Source of the DNA: Oscillospiraceae bacterium
GTDB taxonomy: Bacteria; Bacillota; Clostridia; Oscillospirales; Ruminococcaceae
Reading direction: 5' to 3'
DNA: 45,501 nucleotides
NCBI GenBank assembly: GCA_015067185.1
Contig: SVMZ01000025.1
Location: 1-45,501 of the forward strand
This document shows, one piece after another, positions 16,038 through 24,129 of this stretch. Positions within the stretch are counted from its first letter, which is position 1. Each line of letters begins with the position of its first letter. Under the pieces are notes generated by a model, which saw only the letters and a list, made by a program, of their open reading frames with translations, had not been told where the DNA came from and ran no database searches. Both the position numbers and the translations under genes were made by a program.

Positions 16038-16850
16038 TTATTTGAGTAATTGTTCCAGTGCATAAGTGATACCGAATTCATCATTGGTTTTGGTGACAAA
16101 ATCGCAGATGTGTTTGATTGGATCAATGGCATTTCCCATGGCAACAGAATAGCCCGCAGTGCGAAGCATCTCTGCATCGTTCATACTGTCGCCGAAGGCA
16201 ACAGTCTCAGAGAGGGGAATTCCCAGCTTTTCTGTCAGAATTTTTATGCCGTTGCCTTTGGAGGTGTTTTCCGGCATAATATCAATCAATTCGGCACCGG
16301 AGGAGACCAGGGTTAAGGTATGGTTTTGGTTAAAACGCTCTTCCAGATCGGGCATGATAGCGGTGTCGTGGCGAATCAGGATTTTCAGGATATTGTTGTA
16401 GCCCTCTTCCGACGGGTATTCGGTAACGGAGCGGATGGGAACGCGGAATACCTCCGGAATGGTTTTGTTGTAATTCTGGAAGATTTTGATGCGTGTGCTG
16501 TCAACCGCGTGGTAAACATAGTCAGGAGTATAAAAAAGATAGTCTTTTCCCTCCATGATAAGCGAATTGAGGATGGCTTTGGCATCATTGGCGGGAAGAA
16601 ACTTTCGGTGCAGGACTTCTTTGGTCAGAATATTAATAATTTGACCGCCGTTGCATGTGATGACAGGATCGGCGATGCCAAGATCATGAACATATTCAAA
16701 AATCTGCAGATCGCTTCTGCCGGTGGCGATGATAATTTTTATTCCACGCTCGCTGAGTCTTTTCAGTGTGGCTTTGTCTATGTCCGATATTTTTTTTTGA
16801 GAGGTAAGAAGCGTACCGTCAAGATCAAAGATGCAGCAGCTGATTTTCAT
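16038..16850 (-). CDS. Cof-type HAD-IIB phosphatase
   Basis: 270-residue cytoplasmic HAD hydrolase. Motif I is 'FDLDGTLLTSQ' with the nucleophilic Asp near residue 9, motif II is 'IATGRS', and motif III/IV is 'VAFGDSMNDAEML' near the end; the long insert between them is the IIB cap. Cof-type enzymes dephosphorylate sugar phosphates, nucleotides or flavin precursors with broad specificity. Monocistronic, with its own promoter (16935-16963). A second, more distant member of the same family is at 43475-44254. Confidence 0.9.
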   Translation of the reverse strand: MKISCCIFDLDGTLLTSQKKISDIDKATLKRLSERGIKIIIATGRSDLQIFEYVHDLGIADPVITCNGGQIINILTKEVLHRKFLPANDAKAILNSLIMEGKDYLFYTPDYVYHAVDSTRIKIFQNYNKTIPEVFRVPIRSVTEYPSEEGYNNILKILIRHDTAIMPDLEERFNQNHTLTLVSSGAELIDIMPENTSKGNGIKILTEKLGIPLSETVAFGDSMNDAEMLRTAGYSVAMGNAIDPIKHICDFVTKTNDEFGITYALEQLLK

Positions 16851-16934
16851 TTTTGGACTTTCACTCCATTTATGACAAATTGGGGAGAATCTGATGTATC
16901 AGATACAGAGGTTCTTTATTTGAAAAGCAACTAT

Positions 16935-16963
16935 ATTATAACAGGTTATTGTATTCTTCGCAA
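16935..16963 (-). promoter_or_regulatory. Promoter of the HAD gene
   Basis: Minus-strand TTGCGA (16963-16958) and TATAAT (16940-16935), 17-bp spacer, 84 bp before the start codon. A small dyad TGTATC-A-GATACA (16895-16907) lies downstream of the -10, in the leader. Confidence 0.6.
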
Positions 16964-16993
16964 GAGACGGCAGGAAAAGGTGAGGATTGGTTA

Positions 16994-17022
16994 TTGTGTT
17001 TCGGCATGGTTTATGCTATGAT
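16994..17022 (+). promoter_or_regulatory. Promoter of the epimerase gene
   Basis: TTGTGT (16994-16999) and TATGAT (17017-17022) with a 17-bp spacer, 21 bp upstream of the start codon at 17044. Confidence 0.5.
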
Positions 17023-17043
17023 TTAAAAAAGGCGGTGAGAATA

Positions 17044-18321
17044 ATGACTGTGTTGGAAAAAAGAAAATTGACCGGATTTTTTGAAAATGAGCTCAGAAAT
17101 CAGATCCTCTCGTTCTGGATGCCCCGGTGTGAGGATAAGGAATACGGTGGATTTTTAAACTGTTTTGACAATAAAGGTGAAAAACTTGTTTCATACGATA
17201 AATACACATGGAGTCAGGGACGCTTTGTCTGGATGTTTGCAAAACTGGCTGAGACACCGGCTGTGCTGTTCAGCAAAGCGGAGCGGGCGGAATTTTTGCG
17301 TCTTGCCGGACAGGGGGCAGATTTTATGGTGAATCACTGCCTGATAGGAGAGAATGACTATCGTTGTGTCTTCCTCATGAACCGTGATGGTTCTCCCAAA
17401 CAGGTTGAGGGATGGGATGAGCTGGATATGAGCATCTATGCCGACTGTTTTGCTGTGATCGGACTGGCACGTTATGCATTGGTCAGCGGCGATATCGAAA
17501 AGTATCGTTTTGCCAAACGGTTGCATGCCTCCTGTGTGGAGCGCATCCGTAACTATACATTCAAGACACTGCCTTATCCGCTTTCCCAAAAATATCGCGC
17601 CCATGGTATTCCCATGATTATGTCTAATACAACCAAGGAACTTTGTCTTGCAGCTGATAAGCTGGACCGGGAATATACGGCATACCTCCGCGGGTTAGTG
17701 AGAGGATATACCGAGGACATTCTGGAGCATTTTGTGGATGAAAACGATGTGATGCACGAGGTGATCCTGAAAGAAGACAACGCCTTTTTCCCACAGCTTC
17801 TGGGACAGCACATGAATCCGGGGCACACCATTGAGGATGCCTGGTTTATGCTGGAAGCGGCAGAACTCTGCGGAGAAAACGCATGGGAAGAGAAAATTTT
17901 CCGTGTAACAGAAAAAGCCTTTGAAAACGGTTGGGATAAAAAATACGGTGGTATTCTCCATTTCTGCGGAATCAATGGCGGAGAGCCTGTGGGGGATATG
18001 AGCGGAGTGGAAGAGGAAACCATGACCAAACAGCTGAGTGATTGGGGCAGTAAACTCTGGTGGGTACATTCCGAAGCACTGTATACCTCACTGCTATGTT
18101 ATTGCAGGAGTGGGAAGGAGATTTTCAGAGAATGGTTTGAGCGGGTGTTTGATTATACCTTTGACACCTTCCCGGGGCAGGATCCCGAGGTCAGGGAGTG
18201 GATTCAGATCCGCACAAGAGAAGGGGCGCCGCAGGATAAAGTGGTAGCGCTGCCGGTCAAGGATCCTTTCCACATTACAAGAAATCTGATTTTGATTCTG
18301 GAACTGCTGCATAACATTTGA
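17044..18321 (+). CDS. N-acylglucosamine 2-epimerase (AGE)-family protein
   Basis: 425-residue (alpha/alpha)6-barrel protein of the AGE/cellobiose 2-epimerase superfamily. Visible family features are 'GGFLNCFDNKGE' near the start, 'KYTWSQGRFVWMFA', 'ELDMSIYADCF', the catalytic-His region 'LGQHMNPGHTIEDAWFMLEAA' and 'KLWWVHSEALYTSLL'. Family members interconvert C2 epimers such as N-acetylglucosamine/N-acetylmannosamine, glucose/mannose or mannosyl/glucosyl disaccharides; which applies here is unknown. The ATG at 17044 follows GGCGGTGAGAATA. The next gene starts within 40 bp, so the two form an operon in which the epimerase may act on sugars released or bound by the neighbour. Confidence 0.85.
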   Translation: MTVLEKRKLTGFFENELRNQILSFWMPRCEDKEYGGFLNCFDNKGEKLVSYDKYTWSQGRFVWMFAKLAETPAVLFSKAERAEFLRLAGQGADFMVNHCLIGENDYRCVFLMNRDGSPKQVEGWDELDMSIYADCFAVIGLARYALVSGDIEKYRFAKRLHASCVERIRNYTFKTLPYPLSQKYRAHGIPMIMSNTTKELCLAADKLDREYTAYLRGLVRGYTEDILEHFVDENDVMHEVILKEDNAFFPQLLGQHMNPGHTIEDAWFMLEAAELCGENAWEEKIFRVTEKAFENGWDKKYGGILHFCGINGGEPVGDMSGVEEETMTKQLSDWGSKLWWVHSEALYTSLLCYCRSGKEIFREWFERVFDYTFDTFPGQDPEVREWIQIRTREGAPQDKVVALPVKDPFHITRNLILILELLHNI

Positions 18322-18359
18322 AAGCCGTTCCCATGACAGAAGAATTTGAGGTGAAAATT

Positions 18360-19667
18360 GTGATAACTAATAGATTTCATTATGCCCGGGAGGCAGGACA
18401 AAACCCCCACAGCGGTTTTATGTCATTCCAGCATTTTCGGGGAGAAAAGCTGTATTCTGATATTGTTGTCAGACCAGAGGCGAGGATGACGGAAACAGAA
18501 CGGGTGGAATGCTATCCTGTCTCTGCCGACGCGGAGGAAAACGGACGGGAGCAGGGATATTATCCTGATTCTACCGTGGTGTATATCCGCATTCTCTGGA
18601 AAGAATTTGAGCCTGAAAAAGGAAAATACAACTATGATTTCATACAATCCATCATCGATGAAGCGAAGAGACATGGACAGACGCTGATTTTTCGGTTGAT
18701 GGCCCATTCCACCAGAGCCTGTGATGATGTACCGGCATGGCTGAAGGAGATCATGCCCTGTCCGGAGCGGCCGCCGATGGAACGGGTCAAGGATTCCCCT
18801 ACTGATCCGCGGTTTATGGAATATTTTCTGGAAGCAATCCGCGCATTGGGGGCCCGCTTTGACAGTGATCCGGTCTTTGAATCCATCGATATCTCTCTGC
18901 CCGGTTCGTGGGGAGAGGGGCATAATCTGCACCTTTATCCGGATAATCTTTTTGAAACCATTATGGATACCTATCTGGAGGCGTTCCCCCATACCCAGCT
19001 GATGACACAGATTGGCCGGCCGGAGCTGATTGCCTATGCCGCAGAGCGCGGCAGAATTGTTGGTTGGCGAGGGGATGGATTGGGAGAACCGCACCATCTG
19101 CAGGAACTATATCCGTCGCGGATTGAAAAAGTGGCAGAACAGTGGAAGATAGCACCGGTATCTTTTGAAGCCTATTGGTGGCTTGGCGAATGGGAACGAA
19201 AGGGATGGGATATCGATAAAATCATCGAAACAACGCTTTCGTGGCATCTCTCCTCCTTCAACGGGAAATCGATGCCTGTACCGGAGATGTGGAAAGAGAA
19301 GGTGGATGGCTGGACTGCAAAAATGGGATATCATTTTGTGATAGACAGCTTTACTCTGCCTGAAGTTGCATCTGCCGGGGAAACAGTTGATATGATATTG
19401 CGTATCGATAACGTGGGCGTGGCACCTGTTTATAAAAAAATACCGCTGCTGATCCGTATTGGACAGCAGAAGCTGCCGACAGATATAGATGTTACCCATT
19501 GGCTTCCGGGAAAACACGAGGAGCAGATTTACATCAAAGTGCCGAATGAAGCGGGAGTATATGATGTATCCATTGGGTTCGAGTATGATCTGCCGGTATA
19601 TTTTGCCAGTGATGCAAAACGTGAAGAGAATTTTTATGGTGTTGGAAAAATTACAGTCAATAAGTAA
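18360..19667 (+). CDS. DUF4832-type glycoside-hydrolase-like protein
   Basis: About 435 residues. 'NPHSGFMSFQHFRGE' near the start, 'VVYIRILWKEFEPEKGKYNYDFI', and 'SLPGSWGEGHN' resemble the beta-galactosidase-like TIM barrel of DUF4874/DUF4832 proteins; the 'GSWGEG' Glu may be catalytic. From about residue 325 a beta-sandwich domain follows ('SFTLPEVASAGETVDMILRI'), as in DUF4832. No signal peptide is seen, so it appears cytoplasmic. Probable role: hydrolysis or binding of an oligosaccharide, together with the epimerase encoded upstream. The GTG at 18360 is preferred for the GAGGTGA at 18348-18354; an ATG at 18333 without such a site is the alternative. Confidence 0.7.
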   Translation: MITNRFHYAREAGQNPHSGFMSFQHFRGEKLYSDIVVRPEARMTETERVECYPVSADAEENGREQGYYPDSTVVYIRILWKEFEPEKGKYNYDFIQSIIDEAKRHGQTLIFRLMAHSTRACDDVPAWLKEIMPCPERPPMERVKDSPTDPRFMEYFLEAIRALGARFDSDPVFESIDISLPGSWGEGHNLHLYPDNLFETIMDTYLEAFPHTQLMTQIGRPELIAYAAERGRIVGWRGDGLGEPHHLQELYPSRIEKVAEQWKIAPVSFEAYWWLGEWERKGWDIDKIIETTLSWHLSSFNGKSMPVPEMWKEKVDGWTAKMGYHFVIDSFTLPEVASAGETVDMILRIDNVGVAPVYKKIPLLIRIGQQKLPTDIDVTHWLPGKHEEQIYIKVPNEAGVYDVSIGFEYDLPVYFASDAKREENFYGVGKITVNK

Positions 19668-19702
19668 TTTTGAAATTTGGGTTTTATGAGAGGAGGAGGC
19701 AA

Positions 19703-21199
19703 GTGAAAAAAATAGTGAAAACTCCTTTCGAAAAATATATAGAACAGCAGGCAGACACAAAAGCAGAGGAATTAAAAGCGTTTTTCGCAGATTTTGATGA
19801 GCACTGTCTGATGAAAAGTACTGAAAAGAAGCTGCTGAAAGAAGATTTTGAAAAAGCAATTCTGTATTATGCAGAAAAAGGATTCTCTCAGGAGAAAGCA
19901 TTAAAGCTTTTAGACATGAGATATCTTGGCGGTTTTTATGCGAGACCGGCTGTGTTGTGGTTTGCGCTGGATGATGCGGCAAAAATTTATCCGGTATCTA
20001 TGGAGCACGGCAGAATGTCGGTGTTCCGCCTGTCAGTATATCTAAAAGAGGCGGTTGTTCCGGAACTGCTGCAAATGGCGTTGAATTTTACAGTCAAGAG
20101 ATTTCCAAGTTTTGTGACGACTTTAAAAAAGGGATTCTTTTGGCATTATCTCGATACCACAAAGCGCCGTTTCTGTGTTGAAAAAGAGAGCAATATTCCT
20201 TGCCAGCCGCTTAAGGTATACCGCAGCGGCTCTCAGTCGTTTCGGGTGCTTTACTATAACAATCGCATCAGTGTGGAGTTTTTTCATGTTTTGACCGATG
20301 GAACAGGCGGTATGGTTTTTCTGAAGGCACTTACCGCAGAATATCTGAGACTGACCGGAATCAGTATAGAGAATGACGGCAGTGTTTGGGATGTGAATGC
20401 CATTCCGGATGCGGAAGAATTTGAAAATGCCTTTGCCAGGGTGCCGTTAAGCAGCAGCAGTTCCGGATTTGTTAATAAACCCGCTGTTCAGATGAGCGGT
20501 AAACTGACAGAAAATAAGCCCTGTCGTGTTATCCACCTGAAGATGAATAGGGCAGAACTGAAAGCCGCAGCGGAAAAATATCATGCAACCGTCACGGCCT
20601 ATCTGTTGGCGCTGATGTTTATTGCAGGAAAGGCGGCGACGGATGAACTGCAGGGCGAGACAAGCATTCAGGTGCCGGTGAACATGAGAAAGTTTTATCC
20701 GTCCGAAACTGTGCGCAATTTTGCAATGTACTGCGGGATTCGTCTGCCTATAGAATCGATTGGTACAATTCAGAACCTGATTGAGGAAATTGGAGACCAA
20801 CTGAATAAAAAAGCTTCCAAAGAGGCAATGAGCGAGATGCTCACAGCCACAGAGAAGCTGGTAAATATGATAAAATATATTCCTTTGAAAATCAAACAGC
20901 CGGTGGCGAAAATTATTTATGGTTTTCTGGGAGATAAGGTGTTTACAAATACGTTTTCCAATTTGGGGGTGGTAACGATGCCGCCCTCTGCACAGGAGCA
21001 GATTGAAAGCATGGATTTTGTGCTGGGAACAGCCAAAACAAACAGGGTATCCTGTGCTGCAGTGACAATAAACCAAACAACAACCTTTTCCATTACCAAA
21101 ATGACAGCGGATCCGACATTTGAGGAAAAAATGTATGAGCTGCTGTGCTGTGACGGAATGAAAGTAACTGTGGAAGGGAGTGGGCTTTATAAAGATTGA
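19703..21199 (+). CDS. Condensation-fold acyltransferase-like protein
   Basis: 498 residues resembling the alcohol acetyltransferase/condensation-domain superfamily (chloramphenicol acetyltransferase fold). The HxxxDG active-site motif is present as 'FFHVLTDGTGGMVFLKAL' around residue 195, and the second half shows 'VTAYLLALMFIAGKAA' and the 'FSNLGVV' region typical of the C-terminal lobe. An extra N-terminal segment of about 60 charged residues precedes the fold. It probably transfers an acyl group to a hydroxyl or amine; the acceptor is unknown. The GTG at 19703 has an exceptionally strong AGGAGGAGG. Its end overlaps the DUF6320 gene by 20 bases, and this pair recurs in clostridial genomes, which suggests a joint, perhaps membrane-linked, function. 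Confidence 0.75.
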   Translation: MKKIVKTPFEKYIEQQADTKAEELKAFFADFDEHCLMKSTEKKLLKEDFEKAILYYAEKGFSQEKALKLLDMRYLGGFYARPAVLWFALDDAAKIYPVSMEHGRMSVFRLSVYLKEAVVPELLQMALNFTVKRFPSFVTTLKKGFFWHYLDTTKRRFCVEKESNIPCQPLKVYRSGSQSFRVLYYNNRISVEFFHVLTDGTGGMVFLKALTAEYLRLTGISIENDGSVWDVNAIPDAEEFENAFARVPLSSSSSGFVNKPAVQMSGKLTENKPCRVIHLKMNRAELKAAAEKYHATVTAYLLALMFIAGKAATDELQGETSIQVPVNMRKFYPSETVRNFAMYCGIRLPIESIGTIQNLIEEIGDQLNKKASKEAMSEMLTATEKLVNMIKYIPLKIKQPVAKIIYGFLGDKVFTNTFSNLGVVTMPPSAQEQIESMDFVLGTAKTNRVSCAAVTINQTTTFSITKMTADPTFEEKMYELLCCDGMKVTVEGSGLYKD

Positions 21200-21764
21200 A
21201 ATTACTTATCCTGTTATGGAAAAACGCAGATTGCAGCGCAAAAAAATTCTGAAAATCATGAGATGGCCGCTTTTGATTGCCGCCTACACCTGCCCTATTG
21301 TCAACATTGTCACCAAAGGGAAGGCCTGGAGTGTTGTTGTGCTGATGTCTCTGTATATGGTGTGGACACTGGTGTTTTCTACCGATTTGGTAGAGTATAA
21401 CCGTATCAGCCAATTTATCAAATTGATAACCAACTCATGCGTGTTGTTGGTGTTGATCGATGCCTTTTTGGTCTCCGGGTGGGCAATGGAAGTGGTTCCC
21501 ATTGTGTGTTTCAGCGGTGTGGCCATTTCCGGTATCCTGTTTTTTACGGATTTTGATCGGCAGAAACAGAACATGATGCCGATGCTGCAGTTGATTGTAC
21601 TTGAAATCATCGGGGCAATCATAGGAATTTTTTGGTGGCGTATAGAAAGCAACTGGGCTATGGTAGTAATGGGAGTTTTGGCATTTGCCATGCTGATAGC
21701 CTGTATTGCCGTACTCAGCGGCGAATTTATAAGGGAGCTGAAGCGCAGATTTCACGTTAAATAA
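21180..21764 (+). CDS. DUF6320-family membrane protein
   Basis: 194 residues with about five hydrophobic segments ('PLLIAAYTCPIVNIVT', 'WSVVVLMSLYMVWTLVF', 'LITNSCVLLVLIDAFLV', 'VVPIVCFSGVAISGILFF', 'MLQLIVLEIIGAIIGIFWW', then a final helix) and a basic C-terminus. The family normally begins with a zinc-ribbon of paired cysteines; that part is absent here, the protein starting with a short basic stretch. The GTG at 21180 overlaps the acyltransferase gene and follows GAAGGGA. Inferred: a membrane partner of the acyltransferase. Confidence 0.7.
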   Translation: MGFIKIEITYPVMEKRRLQRKKILKIMRWPLLIAAYTCPIVNIVTKGKAWSVVVLMSLYMVWTLVFSTDLVEYNRISQFIKLITNSCVLLVLIDAFLVSGWAMEVVPIVCFSGVAISGILFFTDFDRQKQNMMPMLQLIVLEIIGAIIGIFWWRIESNWAMVVMGVLAFAMLIACIAVLSGEFIRELKRRFHVK

Positions 21765-21808
21765 TGTCTGTCCTTTGTGCTTTTGTTTTGAACGAATACA
21801 GCATATGG

Positions 21809-21843
21809 AAAAGCAAGCTGCTTTTATGGCATCTTGCTTTTTA
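21809..21843 (+). terminator. Terminator after the DUF6320 gene
   Basis: 9-bp stem AAAAGCAAG (21809-21817) with CTTGCTTTT (21833-21841), followed by further Ts. It separates this operon from the PadR promoter. Confidence 0.65.
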
Positions 21844-21907
21844 TATTTATGGATGCTGTGTGGTGTCAGAAAATGTGTAAAGAGTCCGCAATTTTTTTAT
21901 CGGATAG

Positions 21908-21964
21908 TTGACATTCTCGATATTCGAGTATATAATAAAAATATAATACTCGAATATCGAGAAT
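21908..21964 (+). promoter_or_regulatory. PadR promoter covered by two operator dyads
   Basis: Consensus TTGACA (21908-21913) and TATAAT (21931-21936) with a 17-bp spacer. A 19-bp arm (21913-21931) recurs in inverted orientation at 21946-21964, and each arm contains its own dyad of CTCGA and TCGAG around three bases. One dyad fills the spacer, the other lies just after the start of transcription. PadR proteins bind such AT-rich dyads, so tight autorepression is likely. Confidence 0.8.
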
Positions 21965-21976
21965 AGGGGTGAATCA

Positions 21977-22300
21977 ATGCCGAGAGAAAAGTTCCATACG
22001 CTGACGGAGCAAATGTTTTATGTGTTGTTGTGTTTGAAAAATGAGTGTTATGGTATGGATATTCTGGACCGGGTTCCGGCTATGACGGATGAGCGTGTCA
22101 ATGTGGGTTCGGGTACGCTCTATAATTTGCTGGAACAGTTTCTGGAAGCAGGTGTGATCCGGGAAACGAAGGTAGAAGGAAGACGGCGCAGTTATATTTT
22201 GACGGAAAAAGGCAGAGAGATGTTGGAGAAGGAATATCAAAGGATCTGGGCACAGGCAGCAGATTACAGAAGTATTTTCGGAGAGGGGAAGGGAAAATGA
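21977..22300 (+). CDS. PadR-family transcriptional regulator
   Basis: 107-residue winged-helix regulator. 'LTEQMFYVLLCLKNECYGMDILDRV' begins the helix-turn-helix, 'VNVGSGTLYNLLEQFLEAGVI' is the PadR recognition region, and 'GRRRSYILTEKGREML' the wing, with a short C-terminal dimer helix. PadR proteins usually repress transport or membrane-stress genes and respond to small hydrophobic molecules. The ATG at 21977 lies behind AGGGGTG; the stop overlaps the DUF2812 gene start by four bases (ATGA), so both are made together from the dyad-covered promoter. Confidence 0.92.
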   Translation: MPREKFHTLTEQMFYVLLCLKNECYGMDILDRVPAMTDERVNVGSGTLYNLLEQFLEAGVIRETKVEGRRRSYILTEKGREMLEKEYQRIWAQAADYRSIFGEGKGK

Positions 22301-23694
22301 GAACGACAAAAAGATGTTTTTTGCAGTTTGATTTTTATGATAGAACAGGAATTCAAAAATATCTGGAAAAACAAGCTGAAAAAGGCTGGATGCTGGAAAA
22401 AATATCAGCTTTTGGATGGCGCTTTCGTAGAGCAGAGCCGCGAAAAAGACATTTTTCCGTCAATTATTTTCCAAAGGCTTCTGTTTTTGATCCGGAGCCA
22501 TCCGAAAAGCAGCAGCAGTTTCAGGAATTCTGTGCTCATACAGGTTGGCAGATAGCGGCTACAAATGCACAGATGCAGATATTTTTTAACGAGAAGGAAG
22601 AGCCGATTCCAATAGAAACAGATGCAGAAATGGAGATTGAAAATATCCACAATGCAATGAAGAAAGGAATGATGCCCTCCTGGTTTTTGCTGTTATTTTG
22701 CGCATTGTTACAAATGGGCTTGTTTATAGGGCGTTTGTCATCCGATCCTATTGGTGTTTTGGCGAGCAACATCAATTTATTTACAGGGTTTTGCTGGCTG
22801 CTGATACTGTTTATGATAGTGGGAGAAGCAGGAAGCTATTTTTTATGGAGGAAAAAGGCAAAGCGTGCAGCGGAACTGGATGGCAGCTTTGTTACAACAA
22901 AGGGGCGAAACGGAATACGCATTGCTGTTTTGTGCCTGATGTTTGCCGCACTTGGTTTAATGCTGGTATCTTTTGGAAGTGCCGCAATGGTGTGGATCTA
23001 CATGGCAACGGTTGTGGTTATATTGGGAGTTACCGCGCTGGTACTGGGATTTTCTGCACTTATGAAGCGGCTTAAGGCACCGGCAGCAACCAACCGTGTG
23101 GCAACAATTGCTGTAACGCTGCTTTTATCTTTTGGTATAACCGGAATTCTTCTGGTTGTAATTATTAATGGAATCATGCAAATTTTTCCTGAGAAAATCC
23201 CGAGCGAAACCTATGAATATAAAGGGCATAGTTTTCGGGTATATGATGACGAACTGCCGGTGACAGTAGAAGATTTGACCGATGTGAACTATGATGAGTA
23301 TTCCCGTGCATGGACGGTGGAAGAATCCATTTTACTGGCACAGTTTCATGCTTACCAACGTCCTCGCATGGATGCACTGGAAATTCCTGATTTGAAATAT
23401 ACCATAACAATGGTGAAGCTGCCGATTTTATATGATTGGTGTTTGCAGGAGATGCTGAACAGCAAGGACAACTGGTATTCCATTGATATTGATGGCAACA
23501 GGAGTTATGATGTGTTTAAAGTTTCAGCTGCGGAACCATGGGGTGCCAATGCAGCTTATCAGCTTTTCCACGGGGAAGAAACAAGAGAAATATATCTCAT
23601 TTGTTTTGAAAAGTGTATTGTTCGGTTCGAACCGGACTGGAAACTGACAGAAGAACAGATGAGGATCATTGGTGAAAAACTGAACATTAAATAA
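22297..23694 (+). CDS. DUF2812-domain membrane protein
   Basis: 465 residues. The N-terminal ~110 residues match DUF2812: 'FDFYDRTGIQKYLEKQAEKGWMLEKI', 'WRFRRAEPRKRHFSVNYFP', 'EFCAHTGWQIAATNAQMQIFF'. About five hydrophobic segments follow between residues 125 and 300, then a soluble C-terminal domain of about 160 residues that probably faces outside. PadR-DUF2812 pairs are common in Firmicutes, but the molecular role of DUF2812 is unknown; a sensing or anti-repressor role, passing an envelope signal to PadR, is one reading. Overlaps the PadR gene by ATGA. A GGAA-loop terminator follows. Confidence 0.85.
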   Translation: MRTTKRCFLQFDFYDRTGIQKYLEKQAEKGWMLEKISAFGWRFRRAEPRKRHFSVNYFPKASVFDPEPSEKQQQFQEFCAHTGWQIAATNAQMQIFFNEKEEPIPIETDAEMEIENIHNAMKKGMMPSWFLLLFCALLQMGLFIGRLSSDPIGVLASNINLFTGFCWLLILFMIVGEAGSYFLWRKKAKRAAELDGSFVTTKGRNGIRIAVLCLMFAALGLMLVSFGSAAMVWIYMATVVVILGVTALVLGFSALMKRLKAPAATNRVATIAVTLLLSFGITGILLVVIINGIMQIFPEKIPSETYEYKGHSFRVYDDELPVTVEDLTDVNYDEYSRAWTVEESILLAQFHAYQRPRMDALEIPDLKYTITMVKLPILYDWCLQEMLNSKDNWYSIDIDGNRSYDVFKVSAAEPWGANAAYQLFHGEETREIYLICFEKCIVRFEPDWKLTEEQMRIIGEKLNIK

Positions 23695-23698
23695 GGAG

Positions 23699-23727
23699 AA
23701 ACACCCCGCTGGAAAGCGGGGTGTTTT
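23699..23727. terminator. Terminator between convergent operons
   Basis: Perfect 12-bp GC-rich stem (23699-23710 with 23715-23726) and GGAA tetraloop, followed by T. It sits between the DUF2812 gene and the minus-strand ASRT-family gene and can serve both. Confidence 0.8.
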
Positions 23728-23743
23728 GGCAGGTATATTTCAG

Positions 23744-24115
23744 TTAAAAAGAATAGCCGTCCACGCTGTAATAAGACATATTGGCCTGACGGACATCCAG
23801 TCTTCCAAAGCAGGCGCAGACAGGAATATCGCTCTTGACCCAGAGGGTATATTGTACGGCTTCACCCAGCATCAGACCTTTGGGGCCAAGAGGTTTATCC
23901 AGGCGGACACAGGTCATACGCATACCGTCCAGTTCCACAAAGATGCCATCTTCCGGTTCCTTGTCTTCAAAGACGAAAACCAGTTCAATAGTTGCCTTTT
24001 CAGCATTCAGGTTGGTGACCATCAGAGCTTCGTGTCCGTCAAAATTGGGATCATCGCCGTGGGGAGGCAGATATCCATCACAGAAAACCCAGTTTTTCTT
24101 GCCTTTTTCCATCAT
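23744..24115 (-). CDS. Sensory rhodopsin transducer (ASRT)-family protein
   Basis: 123-residue soluble beta-sandwich protein. 'GKKNWVFCDGYLPPHG' at the N-terminus, 'HEALMVTNLNAEKATIELVFVFEDKEP', 'RMTCVRLDKP' and the C-terminal 'VCACFGRLDVRQANMSYYS' match the family named after the Anabaena sensory rhodopsin transducer. That protein forms tetramers and binds rhodopsin and possibly DNA or sugars. No rhodopsin is encoded here, and an anaerobe with carbohydrate operons suggests that the family's general function is ligand binding, not light signalling. It is the last gene of the AraC-led operon, 14 bp after the M24 gene, behind a GAGGAG site. Confidence 0.75.
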   Translation of the reverse strand: MMEKGKKNWVFCDGYLPPHGDDPNFDGHEALMVTNLNAEKATIELVFVFEDKEPEDGIFVELDGMRMTCVRLDKPLGPKGLMLGEAVQYTLWVKSDIPVCACFGRLDVRQANMSYYSVDGYSF

Positions 24116-24129
24116 GATGATTTCTCCTC

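Noticed and set aside
19107..19982. 291-codon minus-strand frame across two gene ends
   Set aside because: Spans the junction of two plus-strand genes with good ribosome sites; low-complexity, no motifs.
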